Assembly (NCBI GenBank): GCA_004555705.1
Contig: SFHI01000032.1
Location: forward strand, 1 to 47,276
Origin: Clostridiales bacterium
GTDB taxonomy: Bacteria; Bacillota; Clostridia; Oscillospirales; Oscillospiraceae
Reading direction: 5' to 3'
Length of the DNA: 47,276 nucleotides
The number at the start of each line of letters is the position of its first letter. The first letter of the stretch is position 1. The position numbers and the translations under genes were made by a program. This document shows, in pieces, positions 8,436 through 16,319 of this stretch. The notes beneath the pieces were generated by a model. The model saw only the letters and a program-made list of their open reading frames with translations, was not told where the DNA came from and ran no database searches.

Positions 8436-8476
8436 TCGTTCTGCTTGTATTTGGTTTGGAATCACTTTTTTCAAAC

Positions 8477-8514
8477 GCAAAAGCACCGCTCGGAGTTGAG
8501 CGGTGCTTTTTTGC
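8477..8514 (-). terminator. Terminator hairpin of rnpB, possibly bidirectional
   Basis: GCAAAAGCACCGCTC (8477-8491) pairs with GAGCGGTGCTTTT...GC (8498-8514) across a 6-base loop. Read on the minus strand it lies just past the RNase P RNA 3' end. Read on the plus strand it ends in six T residues, so it could also stop transcripts from the DUF1538 operon. Confidence 0.8.
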
Positions 8515-8863
8515 GACGCGGGCCTGTAAGCCGGGTTCTGTCTTGACAGCCATCTATCTAGCCCCAGGATTGCTCCTGGGATCAAGCCGCCTCCTCGGGA
8601 CGGCCGGGCCGGCCTTGTGTCCCTCCACGGCGTTGCTCCGGGATAGAGTTTACATCGTAGAACCCATGTTACCATGGGCCGCGTGGGCTCTTACCCCACG
8701 TTTTCACCCTTGCTGAAGGGAAAACCCTCAGCGGTATCTCTCTGTTGCACTTGTCCTGGGGTCACCCCCGGCGGGCGTTACCCGTTATCCCTGCCCTATA
8801 GAGCCCGGACTTTCCTCATCCTCCGCCTTTCGGCATGAGTCCGCGGCTGTCCGGCCCGGTCGC
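8513..8863 (-). ncRNA. rnpB: RNase P RNA
   Basis: Catalytic RNA of RNase P, which cuts the 5' leader from pre-tRNA. Read on the minus strand, conserved region I GAGGAAAGTCCGGGCTC lies near the 5' end, with GGGTAACGCCC and GTAAACTCTATCC in the middle and the conserved ACAGAACCCGGCTTACAG near the 3' end. The ends pair as helix P1: GCGACCGGGCC at the 5' side with GGCCCGCGTCGC at the 3' side. The 351-base size fits a bacterial RNase P RNA. A strong promoter lies immediately upstream and a terminator immediately downstream. Confidence 0.97.
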
Positions 8864-8869
8864 GGAAAT

Positions 8870-8898
8870 ATTGTAACCCAAGAAAGCCAAATTGTCAA
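8870..8898 (-). promoter_or_regulatory. rnpB promoter
   Basis: On the minus strand TTGACA (8898-8893) and TACAAT (8875-8870) are spaced by exactly 17 bases. This predicts a start at about 8863, matching the P1 5' strand of RNase P RNA. Confidence 0.9.
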
Positions 8899-8903
8899 AC
8901 ACC

Positions 8904-8932
8904 TTGCAAATTTCCCCGATGGGGCGTATACT
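8904..8932 (+). promoter_or_regulatory. Putative murD operon promoter, divergent from rnpB
   Basis: TTGCAA (8904-8909) and TATACT (8927-8932) are 17 bases apart on the plus strand. Its -35 is only 5 bases from the rnpB -35, so the two divergent promoters lie back to back. A TATAAT at 8934-8939 is an alternative -10 without a good -35. The transcript would carry repeat copy D in its leader. Confidence 0.55.
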
Positions 8933-8965
8933 ATATAATCATTAACGCGTTTGGATGCGAAACGG

Positions 8966-9165
8966 CAAATTGGTGTTTGTCGCGCTGAAATAGAACTGTC
9001 ATTGCGAACCAGCGCGCACGCTGGTGTGGCAATCCCCCAACTTTTCAGGATGCTACGATAGATGTTTTCCTTGTTTTTTTGAGTTCCCGGAAGATCCGGG
9101 GGATTGCCACGCCAGTGTGCGCACTGGCTCGCAATGACAGCGTATATACGCCAAACACCAATTTG
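8966..9165. repeat. Modular palindromic repeat, copy D (two-arm type, short core)
   Basis: Perfect termini CAAATTGGTGTTTG and CAAACACCAATTTG (9152-9165). The left arm is ACC type with CCAGCG-CGCA-CGCTGG; the right arm is GCC type with CCAGTG/CACTGG. The core is the short kind, starting CAACTTTTCAGGATG and ending GGAAGATCCGG, shared with copies F and Q but not A. It lies in the predicted 5' leader of murD. Confidence 0.9.
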
Positions 9166-9209
9166 TCGCTGCGTTCGGGAAGGTACAATCTAGAATAAGG
9201 AGTGTCTTT

Positions 9210-10559
9210 ATGGCTGCTTTTGAAGAATTTTTCGCCTCCCTGGGGGGAAAGCGCATTGCGGTGCTGGGGCTGGGGGTGAGCAACCGGCCGCTGGTGCGGC
9301 TTTTGCTGGAATTTGGCTGCGATGTGGTGGGCTGCGACCGTACCCCCCGGGAGAAGCTGGAGGAAGAGGTGCTGGAGCTGGAGCGTTTAGGCTGTAAGCT
9401 CCATGTGGGGGACGATTACCTTGCGGGCGTGGAGGCGGATATGGTATTCCGCACCCCGGGTATGCATCCCGGAAACCCCGCGATTCAGGCGTTAAAGGAA
9501 CGGGGGGCGGAAATTACCTCGGAGATGGAGGTGTTCTTTGAGGTTTCCCCCTGCCATCTGATCGCCGTCACCGGCTCCGACGGGAAAACCACCACCACTA
9601 CCCTGATTGCCGAGATGCTGAAGGCCGCCGGGAAAACCGTCTGGCTGGGGGGCAACATCGGCACGCCCCTGCTCCCCCTGGTGCGGCAGATGAAAAAAGA
9701 GGACTTCGCCGTGGTGGAGCTCAGCTCCTTCCAGCTCATGGACATGAAGCGCAGCCCCAGCCGGGCCCTGATTACCAACCTGGCCCCCAACCATCTGGAC
9801 ATCCACAAAGACATGGACGAGTATGTGGATGCCAAGAAGAACATCTTCCGCTATCAGGGCGAAGGGGACCTGCTGGTGCTGAACGCCGACAACCCCATCA
9901 CCGCCTCCTTCCGGGGCCCGGGGCAGACAAAGGTTTTCTCCCGGCTGGGGGAGGGGCATGTGTGCATCCGGGACGGGGTGATTTTCCGGGGACAGACGCC
10001 GGTGCTGCCGGTTTCGGACATTCTGCTGCCCGGGGTTCACAATGTGGAAAATTACATGGCTGCCATCGCCATGGTGGAGGGCCTGGCCTCCGACGAGGAC
10101 ATCCGCCAGGTGGCGAAAACCTTCGGCGGGGTGGAGCACCGGATTGAGCTGGTGCGGGTGAAAAACGGTGTCCGGTTCTACAACGATTCCATCGCCTCCA
10201 GCCCCACCCGGACAATCGCTGGGCTGCGCAGCTTCCCGGAAAAGGTGATTCTCATCGCCGGGGGCTATGACAAGCACATCCCCTACGACCCCCTGGGGCC
10301 GGAAATCTGTAAGCATGTGAAGAAGCTATACCTCAACGGAGCCACCGGGCCGAAAATCCGGGCCGCCGTGGAAAGCTGCTCCGGGGAGAAGCCGGAGATG
10401 GTGGACTGTGGGGATTTTGCCTCCGCAGTGAAGGCTGCCGCTGCAGTGGCGGAGCCCGGGGACGTGGTGCTCATGAGCCCCGCCAGCGCCGCCTTTGACC
10501 AGTTCAAGAACTTCATGGTTCGCGGAAACTACTTCAAAGAGCTTGTAAAGGAGCTGTAA
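9210..10559 (+). CDS. murD: UDP-N-acetylmuramoylalanine--D-glutamate ligase
   Basis: MurD adds D-glutamate to UDP-MurNAc-L-alanine in the cytoplasmic stage of peptidoglycan synthesis, using ATP. The 449-residue protein shows the N-terminal Rossmann motif VLGLGVSNRPLVRLL, the Mur-ligase P-loop TGSDGKTTTTTLIAEML near residue 115, NLAPNHLDIH, the hinge region VEHRIELV and NDSIASSPTRT typical of MurD, and a closing SPASAAFDQFKNF. AAGGAG at 9197-9202 precedes the ATG. ispD starts one base after the stop, so cell-wall and isoprenoid precursor genes probably share a message. Confidence 0.96.
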   Translation: MAAFEEFFASLGGKRIAVLGLGVSNRPLVRLLLEFGCDVVGCDRTPREKLEEEVLELERLGCKLHVGDDYLAGVEADMVFRTPGMHPGNPAIQALKERGAEITSEMEVFFEVSPCHLIAVTGSDGKTTTTTLIAEMLKAAGKTVWLGGNIGTPLLPLVRQMKKEDFAVVELSSFQLMDMKRSPSRALITNLAPNHLDIHKDMDEYVDAKKNIFRYQGEGDLLVLNADNPITASFRGPGQTKVFSRLGEGHVCIRDGVIFRGQTPVLPVSDILLPGVHNVENYMAAIAMVEGLASDEDIRQVAKTFGGVEHRIELVRVKNGVRFYNDSIASSPTRTIAGLRSFPEKVILIAGGYDKHIPYDPLGPEICKHVKKLYLNGATGPKIRAAVESCSGEKPEMVDCGDFASAVKAAAAVAEPGDVVLMSPASAAFDQFKNFMVRGNYFKELVKEL

Positions 10560-10560
10560 T

Positions 10561-11283
10561 ATGGACATGACCAAGGTAACCCGGCCCGCCCGGAAGCTGC
10601 TGAAGCTGAAGCGCTGCGGCGCGGTGATCGTGGCCGCGGGCAGCGCCTCCCGGATGGGCGGCATCGACAAGGTGATGGCCCCCCTGGGCGGGGAGCCCAT
10701 GATCGTGAAAACCGTCCGGGCCTTTCAGGACTGCGACGCCATCCGGGATATCGTGGTGGTGACCCGGGAGGACCTGATCCGGCCCATCACCTCCCTGCTT
10801 TCCGGAATGGACAAGGTGATTGCCGTGGTGGCGGGAGGCGCCTCCCGGCAGGAATCCGTGCATCTGGGGCTGAACACCCTGCCGGAAAAGACGGAGCTGG
10901 CCGCCATCCACGACGGGGCCAGGCCCCTGGTGTCCTGGCAGGTCATTGACCGGACTGTCCGGGCGGCCAACACCTACGGCGCGGCGGCACCGGGAATCCC
11001 GGTGAAGGACACCGTCAAGCGGGTACAGGGCGGCGTGGTGACGGACACCCCCGACCGGGCGTCCCTGCGGGCGGTGCAGACCCCCCAGGTGTTCGACTTT
11101 TACCTGCTGCGGGGGGCGCTGAAAAAGGCAAAGGAGGACGGTGCCCAGGTCACCGACGACTGCTCCGCCGTGGAGCGGATGGGCTTCTCCGTGAAGATCG
11201 TGGAGGGGGACGAGGGGAACATCAAGGTCACCACCCCCATGGACCTGAAAATCGCCGAAATGCTGCTGGAGGAAATGCAATGA
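10561..11283 (+). CDS. ispD: 2-C-methyl-D-erythritol 4-phosphate cytidylyltransferase
   Basis: IspD joins CTP to methylerythritol phosphate in the MEP isoprenoid pathway. The 240-residue protein has the nucleotide-binding signature VIVAAGSASRMGG...DKV, the conserved GGASRQESV, IHDGARPLV and PVKDTVKRV, and the C-terminal TDDCSAVE. About 18 residues precede the usual start of the fold, but AAAGGAG at 10547-10553 stands 7 bases before this ATG and supports it. It overlaps ispF by ATGA. Confidence 0.95.
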   Translation: MDMTKVTRPARKLLKLKRCGAVIVAAGSASRMGGIDKVMAPLGGEPMIVKTVRAFQDCDAIRDIVVVTREDLIRPITSLLSGMDKVIAVVAGGASRQESVHLGLNTLPEKTELAAIHDGARPLVSWQVIDRTVRAANTYGAAAPGIPVKDTVKRVQGGVVTDTPDRASLRAVQTPQVFDFYLLRGALKKAKEDGAQVTDDCSAVERMGFSVKIVEGDEGNIKVTTPMDLKIAEMLLEEMQ

Positions 11284-11762
11284 GGATCGGACACGGTTAT
11301 GATGTGCACCGGCTCACGGAAGGACGGGAGCTGATTCTGGGCGGTGTGAAAATCGACTATGAAAAGGGCCTGCTGGGGCACTCCGATGCGGACGTACTGC
11401 TCCACGCGGTTTCCGATGCCCTGCTGGGGGCGGCGGGCCTGGGGGACATTGGCAGACATTTCCCGGATACCGACCCCAAATACAAGGGCGCGGACTCCCT
11501 GGAGTTGCTGCGGCAGGTGGCCGGGAAAATCGCCGCCGCCGGCTACCGGGTGGGGAACGTGGATGTGACCATGATCGCCCAGAGACCCAGGCTGAAGGAT
11601 TTTATTCCGCAGATGGAGGCGAACATTGCCTCCGCGCTGAACGTGGATGCGGGCCGGATCAACGTGAAGGCCACCACCGAGGAGCGCCTGGGCTTCACCG
11701 GCTCCGGCGAGGGTATGGCCTGCCACGCGGTGTGCATTCTGGAAGAAGTGGCAATCGGCTGA
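11280..11762 (+). CDS. ispF: 2-C-methyl-D-erythritol 2,4-cyclodiphosphate synthase
   Basis: IspF cyclises CDP-methylerythritol phosphate to the cyclodiphosphate, the step after IspD and IspE. The 160-residue product has the metal ligands in GYDVHRL and GHSDADVLLHAVSDALLGA, plus GDIGRHFPDTDP and the C-terminal TTEERLGFTG. Length is normal for the trimeric enzyme. It follows ispD with a four-base overlap. No clear terminator lies directly behind the stop; repeat E follows. Confidence 0.97.
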   Translation: MRIGHGYDVHRLTEGRELILGGVKIDYEKGLLGHSDADVLLHAVSDALLGAAGLGDIGRHFPDTDPKYKGADSLELLRQVAGKIAAAGYRVGNVDVTMIAQRPRLKDFIPQMEANIASALNVDAGRINVKATTEERLGFTGSGEGMACHAVCILEEVAIG

Positions 11763-11790
11763 TCGGATTCACGCAACAGTCCGTGTTTAT

Positions 11791-12068
11791 AATTGACAAT
11801 TAACAATTGACAATTGACAATTAAGGAATCCCTTCGGGATGAATTTAAAATAAAATAGGCCGAAAACAGGCTACTTTATTTTTAAACGTGTTAGTTTAAA
11901 AGATTGGACCTAGCTATCATAGTGCATAAATTCCTGCTGTATGAAGTGGTAGTTCTAGCGTTATTTGGTATGAATTTCCGTCAAATAAATTGTCTCGTTG
12001 GGACACAATAATTGTCAATTTTCAATTGTCAATTGTCAATTTGGCGAAGCCGTTCAAACACCAATTTG
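11791..12068. repeat. AATTGACAATT inverted-repeat element, copy E, with a modular right terminus
   Basis: The left arm is tandem AATTGACAATT-like units (11791-11822) followed by GGAATCCCTTCGGGATGAA, which folds as ATCCC-TTC-GGGAT. The right arm is the complementary AATTGTCAATT series (12009-12042), then TTGGCGAAGCCG and the modular terminus CAAACACCAATTTG (12055-12068). The modular left terminus is absent or degenerate (CCGTGTTTAT). The interior holds an AT-rich imperfect hairpin near 11849-11880, with AAATAAA pairing TTTATTT and then TTTTTAAA, which could end ispF transcripts. No gene is seen in 11763-12185. Confidence 0.7.
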
Positions 12069-12101
12069 TCGCCCTCCGGGTGCCGGGGGCGATGGAATTT
12101 G

Positions 12102-12127
12102 ACCGCCGCGTTATGCGGCGGTTTTTT
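12102..12127 (+). terminator. Intrinsic terminator
   Basis: ACCGCCGC (12102-12109) pairs with GCGGCGGT (12115-12122) across GTTAT, followed by TTTTTC. It lies after repeat E and before the DUF3343 gene, insulating the two. Confidence 0.85.
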
Positions 12128-12185
12128 CTTTGGAAAGGGCACGAAATATGGGGGTGGGGCATAGGATGCGCCGGGAGGGGTTATC

Positions 12186-12440
12186 ATGAGCTACTATTAT
12201 ATTACCTTCCGCTCGGTGACCTTCGCCCAGCGGGGGGAGCGGGTGCTGCAGGCCGGGAAGATTCGCTGCACGCTCCAGCGGACGCCCCGGTGGATGGAGG
12301 AGCAGGGCTGCGGGTACTGCCTGCGGCTGTGGACGAAGGAGCTTACGCCGGCGGCGGAGCTGCTGGTGCGGGAAGGGGTACCCTTCCGGAAGCTCTATGT
12401 CCAGAAAGCCCAGGGCCAGCTGGAGGAGGTAACGCTGTGA
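12186..12440 (+). CDS. DUF3343 protein, putative selenium/sulfur carrier-like
   Basis: An 84-residue protein of the DUF3343 family, small proteins linked by gene neighbourhood to cysteine desulfurases and selenium handling. Visible features are an N-terminal MSYYYITFRS strand and the motif EQGCGYCLRLW, whose CGYC pair could carry sulfur or selenium. The ATG follows GGGAGGGG at 12173-12180. It overlaps the desulfurase gene by four bases (GTGA), implying translational coupling and a partnership. No selD or selenium-dependent hydroxylase gene lies nearby, so a sulfur role is equally possible. Confidence 0.7.
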   Translation: MSYYYITFRSVTFAQRGERVLQAGKIRCTLQRTPRWMEEQGCGYCLRLWTKELTPAAELLVREGVPFRKLYVQKAQGQLEEVTL

Positions 12441-13537
12441 TTTATCTGGATTACGGCGCCACCTCCTTCCGCAAGCCGCCCCAGGTGTACCGGGCGGTGG
12501 AGCGGGCGATGGCGCGCTGTGCCAGTCCTGGCCGGGGCGGCTACGGCGCGGCCATGGAGGCCCAGCGCCAGGTCTACCGCTGCCGGGAGGCGGCGGGAAC
12601 ATTGTTTGAATGCGACCCGGAGCAGGTGGTGCTTACCATGAACTGCACCCACGGACTGAACATCGCCATCCGCTCTCTGGTAAAGCGGGGGGCAAAGGTG
12701 GTGGTTTCCGGCTTCGAGCACAACGCCGTGGTGCGTCCTCTGCACGCGCTGGGAGCGGAAACGGCGGTGGCGGGGAGGAAGCTGTTTGACCGGGAGGATA
12801 CCCTGGAGGCCTTCCGGAGAGAGCTGGACCGGGGGGCGGAGGCCGCGGTATTCACCCATGTGTCCAATGTGTTCGGGTATATCCTGCCGGTGGAGGAAAT
12901 GGCGGCCATGTGCCGGGAGCGGGGGATTCCCTTTATCCTGGACGCGGCTCAGTCCGCCGGGGCTTTGCCCGTTTCCCTGAAAAAACTGGGGGCGGAATTC
13001 ATTGCCATGCCGGGGCACAAGGGGCTACTTGGCCCCCAGGGCACCGGCCTTCTGCTGTGCCGGGAGGGCGCGGAGCCCCTGCTCTACGGCGGGACCGGAG
13101 GGGCCTCCCGGCCCAGGGAAATGCCCCCGGAGCTGCCGGAGCGGCTGGAGGCGGGTACCATGAATGTGCCCGGCATCGCGGGACTGACCATGGGGATGGA
13201 ATATGTACTCCGCAGAGGCACGGAGGACATTTTCCGCCGGGAGCACCGGTGCCTTGGCCAATGCGTGGAAATGCTGAAGCGGAGGGGACTGCGGGTATTT
13301 TCCGGCCCCCACCAGGCGGGGACGGTGTCGTTCCTGCCCCAAATGGATTGCGAGGAGGCGGCGGAGCTTCTGGCAAAGCAGGGCGTGGCCGTCCGGGCGG
13401 GGCTCCACTGCGCGCCTCTGGCCCACGAAAGCGCGGGGACGGTGGAAACCGGAACCGTTCGGGTGAGCTTCGGCTTCGATTCCGGGCCGGAACAGGTTTT
13501 CCAGTTGGAGCGCGTCCTCACCCGGGCGGGGATATGA
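12437..13537 (+). CDS. Cysteine desulfurase family protein (class V aminotransferase)
   Basis: A PLP-dependent enzyme of the NifS/Csd fold that would release sulfur or selenium from cysteine or selenocysteine as a persulfide. The start is GTG 12437 (VIYLDYGATSFRKPP) behind GGAGGAGGT, overlapping the DUF3343 stop; 366 residues. Motifs include NCTHGLNIAI, SGFEHNAVVRPL, the PLP aspartate in ILDAAQSAGALPV, the lysine in AMPGHKGLLGPQGTGLL, and EAGTMNVPGIAGL typical of the EF2568-like subgroup. The catalytic cysteine is probably the one in AGLHCAPLAHE. The final residues reach the usual C-terminus. Confidence 0.85.
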   Translation: MIYLDYGATSFRKPPQVYRAVERAMARCASPGRGGYGAAMEAQRQVYRCREAAGTLFECDPEQVVLTMNCTHGLNIAIRSLVKRGAKVVVSGFEHNAVVRPLHALGAETAVAGRKLFDREDTLEAFRRELDRGAEAAVFTHVSNVFGYILPVEEMAAMCRERGIPFILDAAQSAGALPVSLKKLGAEFIAMPGHKGLLGPQGTGLLLCREGAEPLLYGGTGGASRPREMPPELPERLEAGTMNVPGIAGLTMGMEYVLRRGTEDIFRREHRCLGQCVEMLKRRGLRVFSGPHQAGTVSFLPQMDCEEAAELLAKQGVAVRAGLHCAPLAHESAGTVETGTVRVSFGFDSGPEQVFQLERVLTRAGI

Positions 13538-13550
13538 AGGAAGAAAAAGA

Positions 13551-13648
13551 TAAATTGTTGTTTACAGCTCTATAGCGCACTGAAAAAGAACTGTCATTGC
13601 GAACCAGTCCGCAGACTGGTGTGGCAATCCCCCAACAATTCAGGATGG
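13551..13648. repeat. Modular palindromic repeat, copy F (left half only)
   Basis: Left terminus TAAATTGTTGTTTA and one ACC-type arm with CCAGTC-CGCA-GACTGG are present, then the short-core beginning CAACAATTCAGGATGG. The sequence then departs into GGGGCGGGTGTCAAAG and no right arm or terminus follows before the cdaA promoter. This is a truncated copy. Confidence 0.8.
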
Positions 13649-13703
13649 GGCGGGTGTCAAAGAATCCGCCTGCGGGGCGGTATAATTTTTTACAGAATAT
13701 CTA

Positions 13704-13732
13704 TTGCCATTACGGGGGCAATCCGCTATAAT
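13704..13732 (+). promoter_or_regulatory. Promoter of the cdaA operon
   Basis: TTGCCA (13704-13709) and TATAAT (13727-13732) have 17-base spacing, 77 bases before the cdaA ATG. A small leader hairpin, GCCCC...GGGGT, follows near 13761-13779. Confidence 0.75.
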
Positions 13733-13809
13733 AGAACGGATAATAGGTTACTATACGATAGCCCCGTATGCTCTGGGGTTAAGTTGACATAAAAGGGGAA
13801 AGCACATTT

Positions 13810-14676
13810 ATGGAGGCCATTCAAAGTTTCATTGACCAGCTGGCCAGAATGCAGTGGTCGGACTACCTGGATATCCTTTTGGTGGCGTTTTTGATATACA
13901 AATTCCTTCCGCTCATCAACTCCCCCAGCACCATGCGTATCGCGCGGGCCGTGCTGGTGGTGATCGTTATTGCCTGGGCCACCGAGGCGGCCCACCTGTA
14001 CACCCTCAGCTACATCCTCAACCAGTTCCTGGCGGTGGGACTGCTGGCGGTGGTGATCCTGTTCCAGCCGGAGCTGCGGCGGATGCTGGACAGGCTGGGT
14101 TCCGTCCGGCTGAGGAGCCTTTTGGGCATCTCCAAACCCCAGCAGGAGATGGACGGCGTCATCGCCCAGACCGTGGCCGCCTGCGAGGTCATGAGCCGGG
14201 AGAAGGTGGGCGCGCTGATCGTCTTTGCCCGGGAGGCCCGGCTGGAGGAATTCATGCGCACCGGCACCGTCATTGACGGCCAGGTTTCCGAGCAGCTGAT
14301 CCGCAACATCTTCTTCCCCAAGGCCGCCCTCCACGACGGGGCCATGATCATCCGGGACGGAAGGGTTGCCGCGGCGGGCTGCGTGCTGCCTCTTTCCAGC
14401 AGCGACCGGCTCAGCGCGGACCTGGGTACCCGCCACCGGGCGGGCGTGGGCATGAGCGAGAACAGCGACGCGGTGGTGGTGATCGTGTCCGAGGAAACGG
14501 GCACCATCTCCGTGGCCGTGGAGGGAATGCTCAAGCGGCACCTGGCCTCCCGCACCCTGGAGAAGCTGCTGCACAACGAGCTGTGCCCCGGCTCCAATGG
14601 GGAGAAGGAGGGACAGCTGTCCAAAAAGCTGAAGAAGAGACTGACCGGGAAGGAGAAGGATGAACATGAAAAATAA
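13810..14676 (+). CDS. cdaA: Diadenylate cyclase, membrane-bound CdaA
   Basis: CdaA makes cyclic di-AMP from two ATP, a messenger governing potassium and osmotic balance and cell-wall homeostasis in Firmicutes. The 288-residue protein has three N-terminal membrane segments in its first 80 residues, then the DAC (DisA_N) domain with the catalytic motifs DGAMIIRDG and GTRHRAGVGMSE. The C-terminal GSNGEKEGQLSKKLKKR tail is charged. The gene overlaps cdaR by 17 bases, the conserved cdaA-cdaR arrangement. glmM, often third in this operon, is not present. Confidence 0.96.
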   Translation: MEAIQSFIDQLARMQWSDYLDILLVAFLIYKFLPLINSPSTMRIARAVLVVIVIAWATEAAHLYTLSYILNQFLAVGLLAVVILFQPELRRMLDRLGSVRLRSLLGISKPQQEMDGVIAQTVAACEVMSREKVGALIVFAREARLEEFMRTGTVIDGQVSEQLIRNIFFPKAALHDGAMIIRDGRVAAAGCVLPLSSSDRLSADLGTRHRAGVGMSENSDAVVVIVSEETGTISVAVEGMLKRHLASRTLEKLLHNELCPGSNGEKEGQLSKKLKKRLTGKEKDEHEK

Positions 14677-15895
14677 GATTTCGACCCTGATCCTCTCCCT
14701 GGTCATTGCCTTCGGACTTTGGGTGTACGTGATTACCTCCGTCAGCCCCGGGTCGGAGGAGACCTTCCACAACATCCCCGTGGTCCGGGAGGGGGAGACC
14801 GTCCTCCAGGAGCGGGGGCTGATGATCACCGAGGTTTCCTCGGACACCGTGAGCCTGACCCTTTCCGGCACCCGGAAGGACCTGGCCAAGGTGAATTCCG
14901 GAAACATCACATTAAAGGTGGACCTGTCCAAAATCTATGAGCCGGGCACCCATTCCCTGCAATATACCACCTCCTATCCCGGGGATGTGGCCTCCAACGC
15001 CTTCGTGCAGGAGGCCCGGACGCCGGAGAGCATCACCTTCACCGTGGAGGAGCGGCGGAACAAAGAGGTGCCCGTGGAAATCAAGTGGATCGGCTCCTCG
15101 CCGGAGGGCTTCCTGACGGACAAGGAGAGCCGGGTGCTGGATTACCCCACCGTCACCGTGGTGGGCCCTGCCAGCGTCGCTGACCAGATTGAAAAGGCGG
15201 TCATCGAGGTGGACCTGACCGAACGGCGGGAATCCATTTCCGAGAGCTTCCGCTATACCCTCTGCGACGCCGAGGGTAACCCCGTGGACGCGGAGAAAAT
15301 CACCACCAACGTCCAGGAGGTCCGGCTGGATGTGAAGATTCAGCGCTTCAAGGACCTGAGGCTGACCTATATCCTGGTTCCCGGCGGCGGCGCCACCGCG
15401 GACAGTGTGGACATCACCCTCAGCGTGGATACCATCCGGGTGTCCGGCAGCGAGGCCGTTCTGGAGAAGCTGGGGGACGAGCTGGTGATCGCCACCATCA
15501 ACCTGGGGGATTATGCCAAGAATACAGAGCTGACATGCAGCATCAACCTTCCCGAGGGGGTCACCAACCTGACCGGCGTGACGGAGGCCAAGATCAACCT
15601 GGCCTTTAAGGGCCTGAGCATCAAGACTCTGACGCTGGATGAATTCCACAGCGTGAACGTCCCCGAGGGGCTCAACGCCGAGATCACCACCCAGGAGCTG
15701 GAGGTGAAGGTCCGGGGCCCCGTCCAGCTGATCCAGCGGCTTACCGCCGATGACCTGCGGGCCACGGTGGACTTTACCGGCGCGGAGGCCGGTTCCTACT
15801 CCTTCAAGGTGACCATCACCTTCGGCGAGGAATTCGCCGCACTGGGTGTGGTGGAGCAGTGCTCCGTATATGCCACCGTCAGCCCCGCCGAGTAA
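14660..15895 (+). CDS. cdaR: CdaA regulatory protein, YbbR-domain
   Basis: CdaR is the membrane-anchored partner that modulates CdaA activity. The 411-residue protein has one N-terminal transmembrane segment (ISTLILSLVIAFGLWVYVITS) followed by an extracytoplasmic region of about four YbbR-like repeats, recognisable by recurring LSGTRKDL, VVGPASVADQI, VSGSEAVLEKL and VRGPVQLIQRL segments. The start is ATG 14660 behind AAGGAGAAGG within the end of cdaA, so translation is likely coupled. Confidence 0.92.
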   Translation: MNMKNKISTLILSLVIAFGLWVYVITSVSPGSEETFHNIPVVREGETVLQERGLMITEVSSDTVSLTLSGTRKDLAKVNSGNITLKVDLSKIYEPGTHSLQYTTSYPGDVASNAFVQEARTPESITFTVEERRNKEVPVEIKWIGSSPEGFLTDKESRVLDYPTVTVVGPASVADQIEKAVIEVDLTERRESISESFRYTLCDAEGNPVDAEKITTNVQEVRLDVKIQRFKDLRLTYILVPGGGATADSVDITLSVDTIRVSGSEAVLEKLGDELVIATINLGDYAKNTELTCSINLPEGVTNLTGVTEAKINLAFKGLSIKTLTLDEFHSVNVPEGLNAEITTQELEVKVRGPVQLIQRLTADDLRATVDFTGAEAGSYSFKVTITFGEEFAALGVVEQCSVYATVSPAE

Positions 15896-15908
15896 CGGAG
15901 GGCCTGAC

Positions 15909-16319
15909 TTGGAACAGAAGGTTCGAATCCGGGAAATCCTCCCGGACGGGACGGCCCTGGTGGTGCACGTCCGGGAAAGCGCCTGCTCCGGGGACTGCCA
16001 CAAATGCGCCGGCTGCGGCGCGGCCAGGGAGACCATCACCTTTCCTGCCGCCAACCCCATCGGCGCGGCGGCGGGGGATGTGGTGACGGTTTCCTCCGCC
16101 TCCGGCCCGGTGCTGCGGGCCGCGGCGGTAACCTATCTTCTGCCGCTGGTGCTGTTCTTCCTGGGCTATGCCCTTTGGGGCGGCTGGGGTGGCGGCGCGG
16201 GCTTCGGGCTCGGCGTGGCGGGAATTGTGGTTTATGACCGCCGTGTGGCGAAAAAAGAAGGGACAGTATACACAATCACGGGCTATGCCCAGAAAAAAGG
16301 GGACAATGACCTTGGTTAA
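15909..16319 (+). CDS. RseC/MucC family SoxR-reducing-system-like protein
   Basis: A 136-residue membrane protein of the RseC/MucC family. Start TTG 15909 follows GGAGG at 15897-15901, 13 bases after the cdaR stop. The N-terminal cytoplasmic part has a cysteine cluster (ACSGDCHKCAGCGA) suited to a metal or Fe-S site, followed by two transmembrane helices (VLRAAAVTYLLPLVLFFLGYAL and GAGFGLGVAGIVVYD). In proteobacteria relatives act in electron transfer to SoxR or on anti-sigma factors; the clostridial function is undefined. It overlaps the next gene by 14 bases. Confidence 0.78.
   Translation: MEQKVRIREILPDGTALVVHVRESACSGDCHKCAGCGAARETITFPAANPIGAAAGDVVTVSSASGPVLRAAAVTYLLPLVLFFLGYALWGGWGGGAGFGLGVAGIVVYDRRVAKKEGTVYTITGYAQKKGDNDLG

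Noticed and set aside
8934..8939. TATAAT as the main murD -10
   Set aside because: The hexamer 17 bases upstream is TTTCCC, a poor -35, whereas TATACT at 8927 has TTGCAA at 17 bases.
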